Under the pieces are notes generated by a model. That model was given only the letters and a program-made list of their open reading frames with translations. It was not told the origin of the DNA and ran no database searches. The translations under genes were made by a program, and so were the position numbers. DNA of 64,000 nucleotides. It comes from Macrococcus capreoli (lineage in GTDB: Bacteria; Bacillota; Bacilli; Staphylococcales; Staphylococcaceae). The DNA lies in assembly GCF_025628935.1 (NCBI RefSeq), contig NZ_JAOTIS010000011.1:1-64000 (forward strand), given 5' to 3'. Below are positions 48,326 to 58,284 of the stretch, piece by piece; the stretch's first letter is position 1, and each line of letters starts with the position of its first letter.

Positions 48326-48626
48326 TTATCCACATTTATTCACAAGAAGTTGTGGATAGTTGTTTTCGTTTTTTTAGTTCTCAAAAGTTATTCACAGCTA
48401 AAATAACATATTCACATATTGTTTTTTTAGCTTTATGCATAACGTTAACTTTGTGGATAAGTCTCTTTAATTCTTGATATTATAATATTTTTCTGATAAG
48501 ATTTTGATATATTTCTTGTGGATAACCAAAAGTGATTATTCTTTATCCACAAATTGTGAATAGCTTGTGGATAAATTTATTAAGTGCTGTGTTTATGTTT
48601 ATTCACAGTTTTTTATTTGTGCATAA
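48326..48626. other. oriC: oriC, left lobe: DnaA-box cluster upstream of dnaA
   Basis: Perfect DnaA boxes TTATCCACA are at 48326 (+), 48543 (+) and, as TGTGGATAA, at 48452 (-), 48527 (-) and 48566 (-). One-mismatch boxes are at 48336 (+), 48351 (-), 48388 (+), 48599 (+) and 48618 (-). Ten or more boxes in 300 bp between rpmH and dnaA mark the incA/B-like part of a bipartite Firmicutes origin. The cluster probably also represses dnaA. Confidence 0.95.
48474..48502 (+). promoter_or_regulatory. Candidate dnaA promoter
   Basis: TTGATA, 17 bp, TAAGAT, flanked by perfect DnaA boxes, consistent with autoregulation. Confidence 0.5.
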
Positions 48627-48659
48627 CTTTGAAATTTTTTTATAAGAAAGAGGAACATT

Positions 48660-49994
48660 ATGAGTGGAATCGATACGATTTGGGACAAAGTATTAGCGAA
48701 ATTACAAACAAAGCTCACAAATGCCAGTTATGATACATGGTTTAGTGACACAAAAATTAAATCATTAGATAACAGTCAAATTACGATTATGGCACCAACT
48801 GATTTCAATGCTGAATGGTTAAAAAAGAATTATTTAAATTTAATTCAGGAAGTTATCGAAGAAACAATCGGAGAACATTTAGATATTAAAGTTATTTCTG
48901 ATGAATTTGAAGATTCAGAAGTACATTATCAATCTGAAAAGCCTGATAAATCAACAGTTCAGGAAGTTATGCCAAGCCAGCTAAATACTGATAATACATT
49001 TGATACATTTGTAATTGGCAGCGGCAATCGTTTCAGTCATGCTGCAAGTCTCGCAGTAGCAGAAGCACCCGCAAAAGCATACAACCCTCTATTTATATAC
49101 GGTGGTGTAGGGTTAGGAAAGACACATTTAATGCATGCCATTGGCCATTACGTAATGGAACACAAAGAAAATGCTAAAGTTGTGTATACATCAAGTGAAA
49201 AATTCACGAACGAATTTATTAATTCTATTAAAGATAATAAGACTGAGGAGTTTCGCTCTAAATATCGTAACGTTGACGTTTTATTAATTGATGATATTCA
49301 ATTTTTAGCGGGTAAAGAATCGACACAAGAAGAGTTCTTCCATACCTTTAATGAACTTCACCAAAATCATAAACAAATCGTTATTTCCAGTGACCGCGCA
49401 CCAAAAGAAATTCCAACATTAGAAGAGCGTTTACGTTCACGTTTCGAATGGGGATTAACGACAGACGTTACACCTCCTGATCTTGAAACACGTATCGCAA
49501 TATTACGTAAGAAATCTGAAGAAGAAAATATTGAAATCCCTAACGAAGCGATGCTTTATATCGCAACGCAAATTCAGTCTAATATTCGTGAATTAGAAGG
49601 TGCTTTGACGAAAGTTGTTGCTTATTCTAAGCTGGTAAATCGTGAACTCAATTCAGATCTTGTTGCTGAAGCTTTAAAAGACATTATTGCATCAAGTAAA
49701 CCTAAGAAAGTTACGATCCAGGATATACAAAATGCAGTTGGTGCTTATTATAATATTCGACTTGAAGATTTCAGCGCTAAAAAACGAACAAAATCAATTG
49801 CATTCCCAAGACAAGTCGCAATGTACTTAGCAAGAGAATTAACAGACTTCTCTCTTCCGAAAATTGGTGAAGAATTTGGTGGCCGTGATCATTCAACTGT
49901 TATTCACGCACACGAAAAAATTAGAATGCAGTTAGAAGAAGATAATAGTTTGAAAAGTGATATTAAAAATATAGAAAAAGATATCAGGGGATAA
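48660..49994 (+). CDS. dnaA: Chromosomal replication initiator DnaA
   Basis: A 444-aa AAA+ initiator. Domain I is at the N-terminus ([22 protein letters not shown]), a short acidic linker follows, Walker A GGVGLGKT is at 148-155, Walker [10 protein letters not shown], and domain IV has [15 protein letters not shown] for DnaA-box binding. It starts at the ATG after AGAGG. It binds the box clusters on both sides of its own gene to open the origin. Confidence 0.99.
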   Translation: MSGIDTIWDKVLAKLQTKLTNASYDTWFSDTKIKSLDNSQITIMAPTDFNAEWLKKNYLNLIQEVIEETIGEHLDIKVISDEFEDSEVHYQSEKPDKSTVQEVMPSQLNTDNTFDTFVIGSGNRFSHAASLAVAEAPAKAYNPLFIYGGVGLGKTHLMHAIGHYVMEHKENAKVVYTSSEKFTNEFINSIKDNKTEEFRSKYRNVDVLLIDDIQFLAGKESTQEEFFHTFNELHQNHKQIVISSDRAPKEIPTLEERLRSRFEWGLTTDVTPPDLETRIAILRKKSEEENIEIPNEAMLYIATQIQSNIRELEGALTKVVAYSKLVNRELNSDLVAEALKDIIASSKPKKVTIQDIQNAVGAYYNIRLEDFSAKKRTKSIAFPRQVAMYLARELTDFSLPKIGEEFGGRDHSTVIHAHEKIRMQLEEDNSLKSDIKNIEKDIRG

Positions 49995-50003
49995 CGGGGA
50001 AAA

Positions 50004-50160
50004 TGTGAATAACTTTTCTGTATATGTAAACAGGTTATTCACATGTGGATATCTTCTCTCAGTAACGATTACAAGACTTATCCACCTATTCACAGCCCCT
50101 ATTACTATTATTACGGTTTTAAAAGAGATAAAATATAAATAAATATCATTTTAAGGAGCT
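50004..50160. other. oriC: oriC, right lobe: DnaA boxes, DnaA-trios and unwinding element
   Basis: Between dnaA and dnaN, boxes occur at 50004 (-), 50035 (+), 50044 (-), 50078 (+, TTATCCACC) and a weaker one at 50086. After a GC-rich GCCCC comes a trinucleotide run CTA-TTA-CTA-TTA-TTA (50099-50113), then AT-rich DNA to about 50160. This order (two boxes, GC linker, DnaA-trio repeats, unwinding element) is the basal unwinding system described in Bacillus subtilis. Melting is expected here. Confidence 0.9.
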
Positions 50161-50169
50161 TATTCAAAT

Positions 50170-51303
50170 ATGAAATTTACGATTCAAAGAGATTACTTTA
50201 TCACTCAATTAAATGATACGTTAAAAGCAATTTCTCCAAGAACAACTTTACCAGTATTAACAGGGATTAAATTAGATGCATTTGATAATAAATTAGTATT
50301 AACAGGATCTGATTCTGAAGTATCAATTGAAATTACAATTCCTACTGAATTCGGTGACAATGAAATTTTATCTGTTGATCAAAAAGGATCAATTGTCTTA
50401 CCAGGACGTTTCTTTGTTGATATTATTAAAAAATTACCTGCTGAAACAGTAACAATTGAAACTAATGATCATTTCCAGGCTAAAATAACATCAGGACAGT
50501 CTGAGTTTAATGTTTCAGGTATTGATTCAGACCAATATCCATTGTTACCTCAAGTTAGTGAACAAGAAGCTATTACATTACCAATTAAAGTATTAAAAAA
50601 TGTTATTAAACAAACAAACTTTGCAGTGTCCACGTCAGAAACACGACCAGTGTTAACAGGTGTTAACTGGATGATAACTGATGGTGTGTTAAACTGTACT
50701 GCAACAGATTCTCATCGATTAGCTTTAAGAAAGTTACCCCTTGAGAATACGAATATTGAATCAATCAATGTTATTATTCCAGGTAAAGCATTAAGTGAAT
50801 TAAATAAAATCATTGATGATACTGAAGAAACGATTGATATTTTCTTTGCTTCAAACCAAGTGTTATTCAAAGTAGGTAATATTAACTTTATTTCTCGTTT
50901 GTTAGAAGGTAATTATCCAGACACCTCTAGATTATTCCCTGAGAGCTACGAGACGGCACTTTCAATCAATAACGGGGATTTCTTCCATGCAATCGATCGT
51001 GCGTCTCTACTAGCACGTGAGGGCGGAAATAACGTTATTAAATTATCCGCTGCAGAGAACGCAGTTGAATTATCTTCTACATCACCTGAAATCGGTACTG
51101 TAAAAGAAGACGTTAAAACAAACAAATTTGAAGGAGAAGGAATCAAAATCTCTTTCAACTCAAAATATATGATGGATGCGTTACGTGCAATTGATAATGA
51201 CGATGTGCAAGTAGAATTCTTTGGAACGATGCGCCCATTCATTTTAAAACCTGAAGAAGACGAAAACTTAGTACAACTTATCTTACCGATTAGAACGTAC
51301 TAA
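50170..51303 (+). CDS. dnaN: DNA polymerase III beta subunit (sliding clamp)
   Basis: A 377-aa clamp of three similar domains; MKFTIQRDYFITQLNDTLKAISPRTTLPVL and the C-terminal FILKPEEDENLVQLILPIRTY are typical. It encircles DNA and tethers polymerase. AAGGAG lies 11 bases before the ATG. In relatives yaaA and recF follow directly; here a terminator and four extra genes intervene. Confidence 0.99.
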   Translation: MKFTIQRDYFITQLNDTLKAISPRTTLPVLTGIKLDAFDNKLVLTGSDSEVSIEITIPTEFGDNEILSVDQKGSIVLPGRFFVDIIKKLPAETVTIETNDHFQAKITSGQSEFNVSGIDSDQYPLLPQVSEQEAITLPIKVLKNVIKQTNFAVSTSETRPVLTGVNWMITDGVLNCTATDSHRLALRKLPLENTNIESINVIIPGKALSELNKIIDDTEETIDIFFASNQVLFKVGNINFISRLLEGNYPDTSRLFPESYETALSINNGDFFHAIDRASLLAREGGNNVIKLSAAENAVELSSTSPEIGTVKEDVKTNKFEGEGIKISFNSKYMMDALRAIDNDDVQVEFFGTMRPFILKPEEDENLVQLILPIRTY

Positions 51304-51312
51304 ACTATATTG

Positions 51313-51345
51313 AAGCTTAAGCCAAATTTTGGTTTAAGCTTTTTT
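51313..51345 (+). terminator. dnaN terminator
   Basis: AAGCTTAAGCC and its near complement GGTTTAAGCTT around AAATTTT, then T6. Confidence 0.85.
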
Positions 51346-51365
51346 AATGAATAAAATTCACTTTT

Positions 51366-51406
51366 TGACTAATATAGTTGTCAAAATAATTGAAATATAT
51401 TACAAT
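51366..51406 (+). promoter_or_regulatory. Promoter of the ABC exporter pair with overlapping palindromes
   Basis: TTGTCA (51378-51383), 17 bp, TACAAT (51401-51406). TTGAC-N10-GTCAA overlaps the -35, and ATTGAAATATATTACAAT, a near-palindrome, fills the spacer and -10. Either could be an operator. Confidence 0.6.
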
Positions 51407-51458
51407 TCAAAGTGGATTATGACAATTACATAAACGAATGATCGATGGAGGGAACTGC

Positions 51459-52355
51459 ATGCTTGTATTAGAGAATGTCAGCAAACAATTTAATGACTTT
51501 ACTGCTGTAGATAACGTCAATATTGCTGTGCCAGCAGGAGAAATGCTTGGTTTTTTAGGTGGAAATGGTGCAGGTAAGACGACAACGTTTAGAATGATTC
51601 TAGGTTTGTTGTCTAAGTCGAGTGGTAAGATTTCATATAATGGCAAGCCAATTGACTATTCAGTGACGGATTCCATTGGGTACTTACCGGAAGAACGTGG
51701 TTTAAATCCAAAGCTTAAAGTCAGTGAGCAAATTCAATATTTAGCACAATTAAAAGGGATGAAAAAGAAAGATATCGATAAAGCATTAGATTTCTGGTTA
51801 CATCGATTTGAAGTGCCAGAAAATAAAAACAAAAAAATTGAAGATTTATCAAAAGGTAACCAGCAAAAAATTCAATTAATTGGTGCTATTATACATAATC
51901 CATCGTTATTAATTCTCGATGAACCGTTTAGTGGATTAGACCCTGTCAATGTAGAGCTACTTAAATCAGCAGTAAAAGAAATCAATGAAAAGGGCGCTAC
52001 GATTGTATTTAGCTCACATCGTATGGAGCACGTAGAAGAAATGTGTGATCACGTATGCATTTTAAATAAAGGAAAGACTGTCGTTTCAGGTGAAATTAAA
52101 CAAGTTAAACGTGATTTTGGTAAGAAAGAAATCATAATTGAAGGACAACATGACTTCAGTACGCTTGCCAATATTCCCGGTGTTACACAATTTAAACAAA
52201 ATAAAAATGACGTTCGACTACAAATAGCAAATGGTGATATTGCACCGACAGTTTTTGAAGCGGTGAAACAATTTGGTTACGTTTCAAGATTCCAGGTAAA
52301 TGAACCGTCGCTTAATGAAATATTCATTGAAAAAGTAGGTGGCAAACATGAATAA
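51459..52355 (+). CDS. natA: NatA-type ABC transporter ATP-binding protein
   Basis: A 298-aa ATPase with Walker A GGNGAGKTT at 34-42, signature LSKGNQQKIQLIG, Walker B LLILDEPFSGLDP and a C-terminal extension ending in QVNEPSLNEIFIEKVG, typical of the DUF4162/NatA group. I start at the ATG after GGAGGG. It pairs with the membrane protein downstream. NatAB in Bacillus extrudes sodium, but close paralogues export other compounds, so the substrate is open. Confidence 0.88.
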   Translation: MLVLENVSKQFNDFTAVDNVNIAVPAGEMLGFLGGNGAGKTTTFRMILGLLSKSSGKISYNGKPIDYSVTDSIGYLPEERGLNPKLKVSEQIQYLAQLKGMKKKDIDKALDFWLHRFEVPENKNKKIEDLSKGNQQKIQLIGAIIHNPSLLILDEPFSGLDPVNVELLKSAVKEINEKGATIVFSSHRMEHVEEMCDHVCILNKGKTVVSGEIKQVKRDFGKKEIIIEGQHDFSTLANIPGVTQFKQNKNDVRLQIANGDIAPTVFEAVKQFGYVSRFQVNEPSLNEIFIEKVGGKHE

Positions 52356-53589
52356 ATTTATTCCAACTTTTTGGCTTACATACTGGAAAAAAGTCTCAAG
52401 CAAATCATTTATCATTTCAACAATTATTGTCATGTTGATTATTATTGGATTAAGTAATGCAGATAAGATTTATGATTTCTTCGATAAAAGTGAAGATGAT
52501 ATTACCGTTATTTCATCAAGCAACAAACAATTAGCAACGATTTTTAAAGATGAATATCAAAAGCTCAATAAGAAAAAGAAATTGCAAATCGTTGCGCTTG
52601 AAGAAGGTAAAGAAGGTATTAAAAACGAAAAGTATAAAGTGTTAATTGACATTAAAGAAAATAAAGAAAAAATGATTGAAAGTAAAGTGTATACGCTGGA
52701 TAATATTGATTCGAATGACATGACGCAAATTCAATCAACATTAACAGCATTTCAAAGTAATAACATTGCAAAATCGCTTGATTTAGCTCCCGATAAACTT
52801 GCTAAAGTATTATCTCAGGCAAAAGTAGAGAACGAAGTTATACAACCTGCAAATGCCAATGATAAAGTTTCAGTTGAAAGTAAAGCCGTTAATACAGCAT
52901 TAGTTTATTTAGGCATCTTTTTAATTTTCTTTATCACGATTAATTATGGCAGTCAAATTGCAACTGAAATTGCACAGGAAAAATCTTCTCGTGTCATCGA
53001 AATGATTGTGACAAGTATTTCACCGATTACACATTTAATGGCGAAAATTATTGGTGTAATCGCCGTAGCGTTAACACAACTTTTAATATATGGCATTACT
53101 ATTTTAACGTGTATGAAAGTATTTAACTTAAACAAAACGATTAAAAATTTTGGCTTCGAGTTTACGCAGGAAAATGCGCGCGTATTAATCTATGCCTTGA
53201 TTTTTCTAATACTTGGACTATTACTTTATATTAGTTTAAGCGCGATTGTTGGATCGCTTACGAATCGTATTGAAGATATTGGACAAGCGATTATGCCAGT
53301 AACATTTTTAAATATGGCAGCATTTTATATTGCGATGTTTAGTTTGACTAAGCCGGACACGCTGCTTGTGAAAATAACGAGCTTTATTCCATTCTTCACA
53401 CCACAAGTAATGTTGCTTAGAACGATTTCTCAAAAGACGAGCGATTTCCAGATTATTATTGGCATAGTACTATGTTTCGTAACGATTATTGCTTTATTCT
53501 ATATTGCAGCGAAAATTTATAAAGGCAGCGTATTTAGTAATGATAAGAGTTTAATTAAGAATTTTAAACGTGCATTACAAACAAAATAA
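52348..53589 (+). CDS. natB: NatB-type ABC transporter permease
   Basis: A 413-aa ABC-2 type permease. One N-terminal helix (FIISTIIVMLIIIGLSNA), a large extracytoplasmic domain to about residue 180, then five or six helices with QIATEIAQEKSSRVIEMIVTSI, the family signature. The ATG at 52348 overlaps the natA end by eight bases, with AGGTGG upstream. Confidence 0.88.
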   Translation: MNKFIPTFWLTYWKKVSSKSFIISTIIVMLIIIGLSNADKIYDFFDKSEDDITVISSSNKQLATIFKDEYQKLNKKKKLQIVALEEGKEGIKNEKYKVLIDIKENKEKMIESKVYTLDNIDSNDMTQIQSTLTAFQSNNIAKSLDLAPDKLAKVLSQAKVENEVIQPANANDKVSVESKAVNTALVYLGIFLIFFITINYGSQIATEIAQEKSSRVIEMIVTSISPITHLMAKIIGVIAVALTQLLIYGITILTCMKVFNLNKTIKNFGFEFTQENARVLIYALIFLILGLLLYISLSAIVGSLTNRIEDIGQAIMPVTFLNMAAFYIAMFSLTKPDTLLVKITSFIPFFTPQVMLLRTISQKTSDFQIIIGIVLCFVTIIALFYIAAKIYKGSVFSNDKSLIKNFKRALQTK

Positions 53590-53679
53590 GTTCACAAAAG
53601 ATTAATTATTTATGTGTGGCATTGTTAATTTAATTAATATAAAATTTATACTATGTATTTTATTTTTATATTAAATAAT

Positions 53680-53693
53680 GTGTGTAGACACAC
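53680..53693. promoter_or_regulatory. Palindrome upstream of bdbD
   Basis: GTGTGT-AG-ACACAC is a perfect 6-2-6 inverted repeat 21 bp ahead of the bdbD start. It is a candidate operator or small leader hairpin; the regulator is unknown. Confidence 0.4.
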
Positions 53694-53714
53694 TAAATAA
53701 GAGGAGTATTTCTT

Positions 53715-54437
53715 ATGAAAAACAAAAGTTCATTAATCTTTACAATGGTACTTACATTGCTAGTAGTAGGTGCTTTAGCGGCGATGGTTATCATGAAACA
53801 AAAGGATAAAGCAGATACAAGTAAAGTAAATACAACTTCTATAAATAATTCTGCAAACAGTAATAAAGGGAATAGTCCGGTTGACACGGATAAAGTGGAC
53901 GTTAAAGGACAACCGATGTTAGGGGATAAAGATGCAAAAGTAACCATTGTTGAATTTGGTGATTTTAAATGTCCAGCATGTAAATATTTTGAAAGTGAAA
54001 TGAAGCCAGAATTGAAAAAGAAATATATTGATACAGGAAAAGTGAAATTATACTTTATTCACACACCATTCCATGGCGATGAATCAATCTTAGGCGGGCT
54101 TGCTGGTGAAACAGTATTAAAGCAGGAACCTGATAAATATTGGGACTTCCATACAGCTTTATTTAAATTACAACCTGCTAACCATAGTACAGATGAAAAA
54201 TGGTTAACGATGTCTGTCGTAAAAAAAGCATTGCAGGCAGCAGAAGTAAAAAATGTTGATAAAATCGTTAAAGCAATTGAAAGTACAAGTGAAAAAGCAG
54301 CAGTTCAACAAGACGTTGATTTATATCAAAAACATAACATCGTTTCGACTCCAACAATTATCGTTGATGGTAAAGCGTTAGAGGATCCAATGGATATGAA
54401 CAAAGTTACAGAAGCGATTGATAAGGCGTTGAAATAA
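53715..54437 (+). CDS. bdbD: DsbA-like thiol-disulfide oxidoreductase BdbD
   Basis: A 240-aa membrane-anchored protein: N-terminal helix (IFTMVLTLLVVGALAAMVIM), an Asn/Ser-rich linker, then a thioredoxin fold of DsbA type with CPAC (Cys86, Cys89) and the cis-proline loop VSTPTIIVDG near the end. It oxidises thiols of exported proteins. It is translationally coupled to bdbC (TAATG), its predicted reoxidant. Confidence 0.92.
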   Translation: MKNKSSLIFTMVLTLLVVGALAAMVIMKQKDKADTSKVNTTSINNSANSNKGNSPVDTDKVDVKGQPMLGDKDAKVTIVEFGDFKCPACKYFESEMKPELKKKYIDTGKVKLYFIHTPFHGDESILGGLAGETVLKQEPDKYWDFHTALFKLQPANHSTDEKWLTMSVVKKALQAAEVKNVDKIVKAIESTSEKAAVQQDVDLYQKHNIVSTPTIIVDGKALEDPMDMNKVTEAIDKALK

Positions 54438-54865
54438 TGAGAAATACGAAATACTTTTATATTTCCTGGGTAATTGCTTTAGTTGCAATGTTAGGTAGTT
54501 TATATTATTCAGAAATAATGCATTTTGTCCCATGTGAAAAATGTTGGTATCAACGTATTTTGATGTATCCATTAGTATTAATCGCTGGATTTGCAGCATT
54601 TATTAATGCATATCATTTTAAATATTTAATCATGACTTTTTCGATTATAGGATTTTGTATTTCTGTAACACATTATCTTGAACAGAAAGTACCTGGTTTC
54701 GCTCCGATTAAACCTTGTGTCGGCGGTGTACCATGTACGACACAATATGTTAATTATTTCGGCTTTATTACGATTCCCTTTTTAGCAGGCACGGCATTTT
54801 TATTAATAACGATTATGATGTTGCTTGTTAAAAAATCAAATGATGTTCAATCATCCACTAAATAA
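54437..54865 (+). CDS. bdbC: Disulfide bond formation protein BdbC (DsbB family)
   Basis: A 142-aa quinone-linked oxidase with four membrane helices. The two redox pairs are Cys33/Cys36 (CEKCWYQR) and Cys94/Cys100 (KPCVGGVPC). It regenerates BdbD. S. aureus is reported to have only a DsbA lipoprotein and no DsbB, so a complete BdbCD pair distinguishes this organism. Confidence 0.93.
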   Translation: MRNTKYFYISWVIALVAMLGSLYYSEIMHFVPCEKCWYQRILMYPLVLIAGFAAFINAYHFKYLIMTFSIIGFCISVTHYLEQKVPGFAPIKPCVGGVPCTTQYVNYFGFITIPFLAGTAFLLITIMMLLVKKSNDVQSSTK

Positions 54866-54883
54866 AATAAACATAATGATAAA

Positions 54884-54920
54884 ATAAAACGTTGAGTGAT
54901 AAGCATTCAACGTTTTATTT
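54884..54920 (+). terminator. Terminator after bdbC
   Basis: AATAAAACGTTGA and TCAACGTTTTATT pair around a 10- to 11-nt loop. The U-tract is part of the stem, so termination could work in both directions. Confidence 0.75.
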
Positions 54921-54933
54921 TATGTGAAAAAAC

Positions 54934-54962
54934 ATGCATTTTTTAAAGATTAAAGGTATAAT
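54934..54962 (+). promoter_or_regulatory. Candidate promoter of yaaA-recF-gyrBA
   Basis: ATGCAT (poor -35), 17 bp, TATAAT (54957-54962), 37 bp ahead of yaaA. Confidence 0.5.
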
Positions 54963-54999
54963 TATATAATGACTGACATGGAATAGGAGTGAACCGTGA

Positions 55000-55218
55000 A
55001 TGGTAAATGTAGTGAAATTAAATAGTGAGATTACGTTAGGTCAATTTCTTAAAGCGGAAGGTATTATTTCAACTGGGGGCCAAGCGAAATGGTATCTTCA
55101 GGATTATCCAGTAGTACTTAATGGCGAAGAAGAAAATAGACGTGGTAAGAAGCTGCATCAGAATGATGTATTAGAAGTTGAAGGCGAAACGTACAAGATT
55201 ACTTACACGGAGCAGTAA
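55000..55218 (+). CDS. yaaA: S4-domain protein YaaA
   Basis: A 72-aa S4 RNA-binding domain protein ([23 protein letters not shown] ... [19 protein letters not shown]). It is the conserved neighbour of recF; a ribosome-assembly role is proposed for relatives. AGGAGT precedes the ATG, and the stop overlaps the recF start by one base. Confidence 0.95.
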   Translation: MVNVVKLNSEITLGQFLKAEGIISTGGQAKWYLQDYPVVLNGEEENRRGKKLHQNDVLEVEGETYKITYTEQ

Positions 55219-56327
55219 TGAAATTAAAGTCACTATCCTTATCGCATTATAGGAATTATGAGCAAGCAACCTTAGCTTTCAATGACGAAGTGAATATATT
55301 AATAGGCATTAACGCGCAAGGTAAGACAAACTTACTTGAAGCGATTTATTGCCTCGCTATGGCAAAAAGTCATAGAACTTCAAATGACAAAGAATTAATT
55401 ACCTGGGGTGAGCAATACAGTCATATTGAAGGTGAGCTAGCTTATCGTCATGGTTCAATGCCATTATCACTCACGATTTCATCCAAAGGTAAAAAAGCAA
55501 AAGTAAATCATTTAGAACAAAAGCGATTAACGGAATACATAGGACATATGAACGTCGTATTATTTGCGCCAGAAGATTTAAATTTAGTCAAAGGAAGCCC
55601 ACAAATAAGAAGACGTTTTATTGATATGGAAATTGGACAAATATCAGCTGTTTATCTTAATGATTTATCTAACTTCCAGAGAATCCTCAAACAAAAGAAT
55701 CATCATCTGAAACAGCTTAAGCTTACAGGTAATACGGATACAACAATGCTTGAAGTATTGAATGAACAATTTGCAGAATACGCTGTAAAGCTGACACAAC
55801 GTCGTAAATCGTTTATCGAAAAGCTTGAAGAACTCGCTTTACCCATTCATCAAGGTATTACGAAACAAAAAGAAAATTTAAAACTACATTATTTATCAAA
55901 TCTTGAATATATCGAGCATACGGATGCAATGATCGCTGCATGTGTGGCATTGCTAAATAAAGAAAGTAAACGTGAAATTGAGCGTGCGCAAAGTCTTCAT
56001 GGCCCGCATCGAGATGATATTACATTTACTATTAATGATATTGATGTGCAGACTTATGGTTCTCAAGGACAACAACGCACGACCGCACTGTCTGTTAAGC
56101 TGGCAGAAATAGAGCTGATTTATTTAGAAGTCGGTGAATATCCAATTCTATTGCTGGATGATGTTCTTTCGGAATTAGATGATCATAGACAAACACATTT
56201 GCTAACAACAATTCAACATAAAGTTCAAACATTTGTAACGACAACATCAGTAGATGGTATTGAACATGAAACAATTAACAGAGCGAAATTATTTAATGTC
56301 TCTGATGGACATATTTCGACTAACTAA
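55218..56327 (+). CDS. recF: DNA replication and repair protein RecF
   Basis: A 369-aa SMC-like ATPase. Walker A is [14 protein letters not shown], the signature [16 protein letters not shown], and Walker [15 protein letters not shown]. It acts with RecO and the RecR encoded in this window at single-strand gaps. Coupled to yaaA and eight bases ahead of gyrB. Confidence 0.97.
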   Translation: MKLKSLSLSHYRNYEQATLAFNDEVNILIGINAQGKTNLLEAIYCLAMAKSHRTSNDKELITWGEQYSHIEGELAYRHGSMPLSLTISSKGKKAKVNHLEQKRLTEYIGHMNVVLFAPEDLNLVKGSPQIRRRFIDMEIGQISAVYLNDLSNFQRILKQKNHHLKQLKLTGNTDTTMLEVLNEQFAEYAVKLTQRRKSFIEKLEELALPIHQGITKQKENLKLHYLSNLEYIEHTDAMIAACVALLNKESKREIERAQSLHGPHRDDITFTINDIDVQTYGSQGQQRTTALSVKLAEIELIYLEVGEYPILLLDDVLSELDDHRQTHLLTTIQHKVQTFVTTTSVDGIEHETINRAKLFNVSDGHISTN

Positions 56328-56334
56328 AGGCTAG

Positions 56335-58257
<1,923 letters not shown>

Positions 58258-58284
58258 AGATAGTATTTTAAGGAGGCGCCATTT

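Noticed and set aside
48300-48640. CRISPR-like repeats near 48.3-48.6 kb
   Set aside because: The repeated TTATCCACA units are DnaA boxes in both orientations with irregular spacing.
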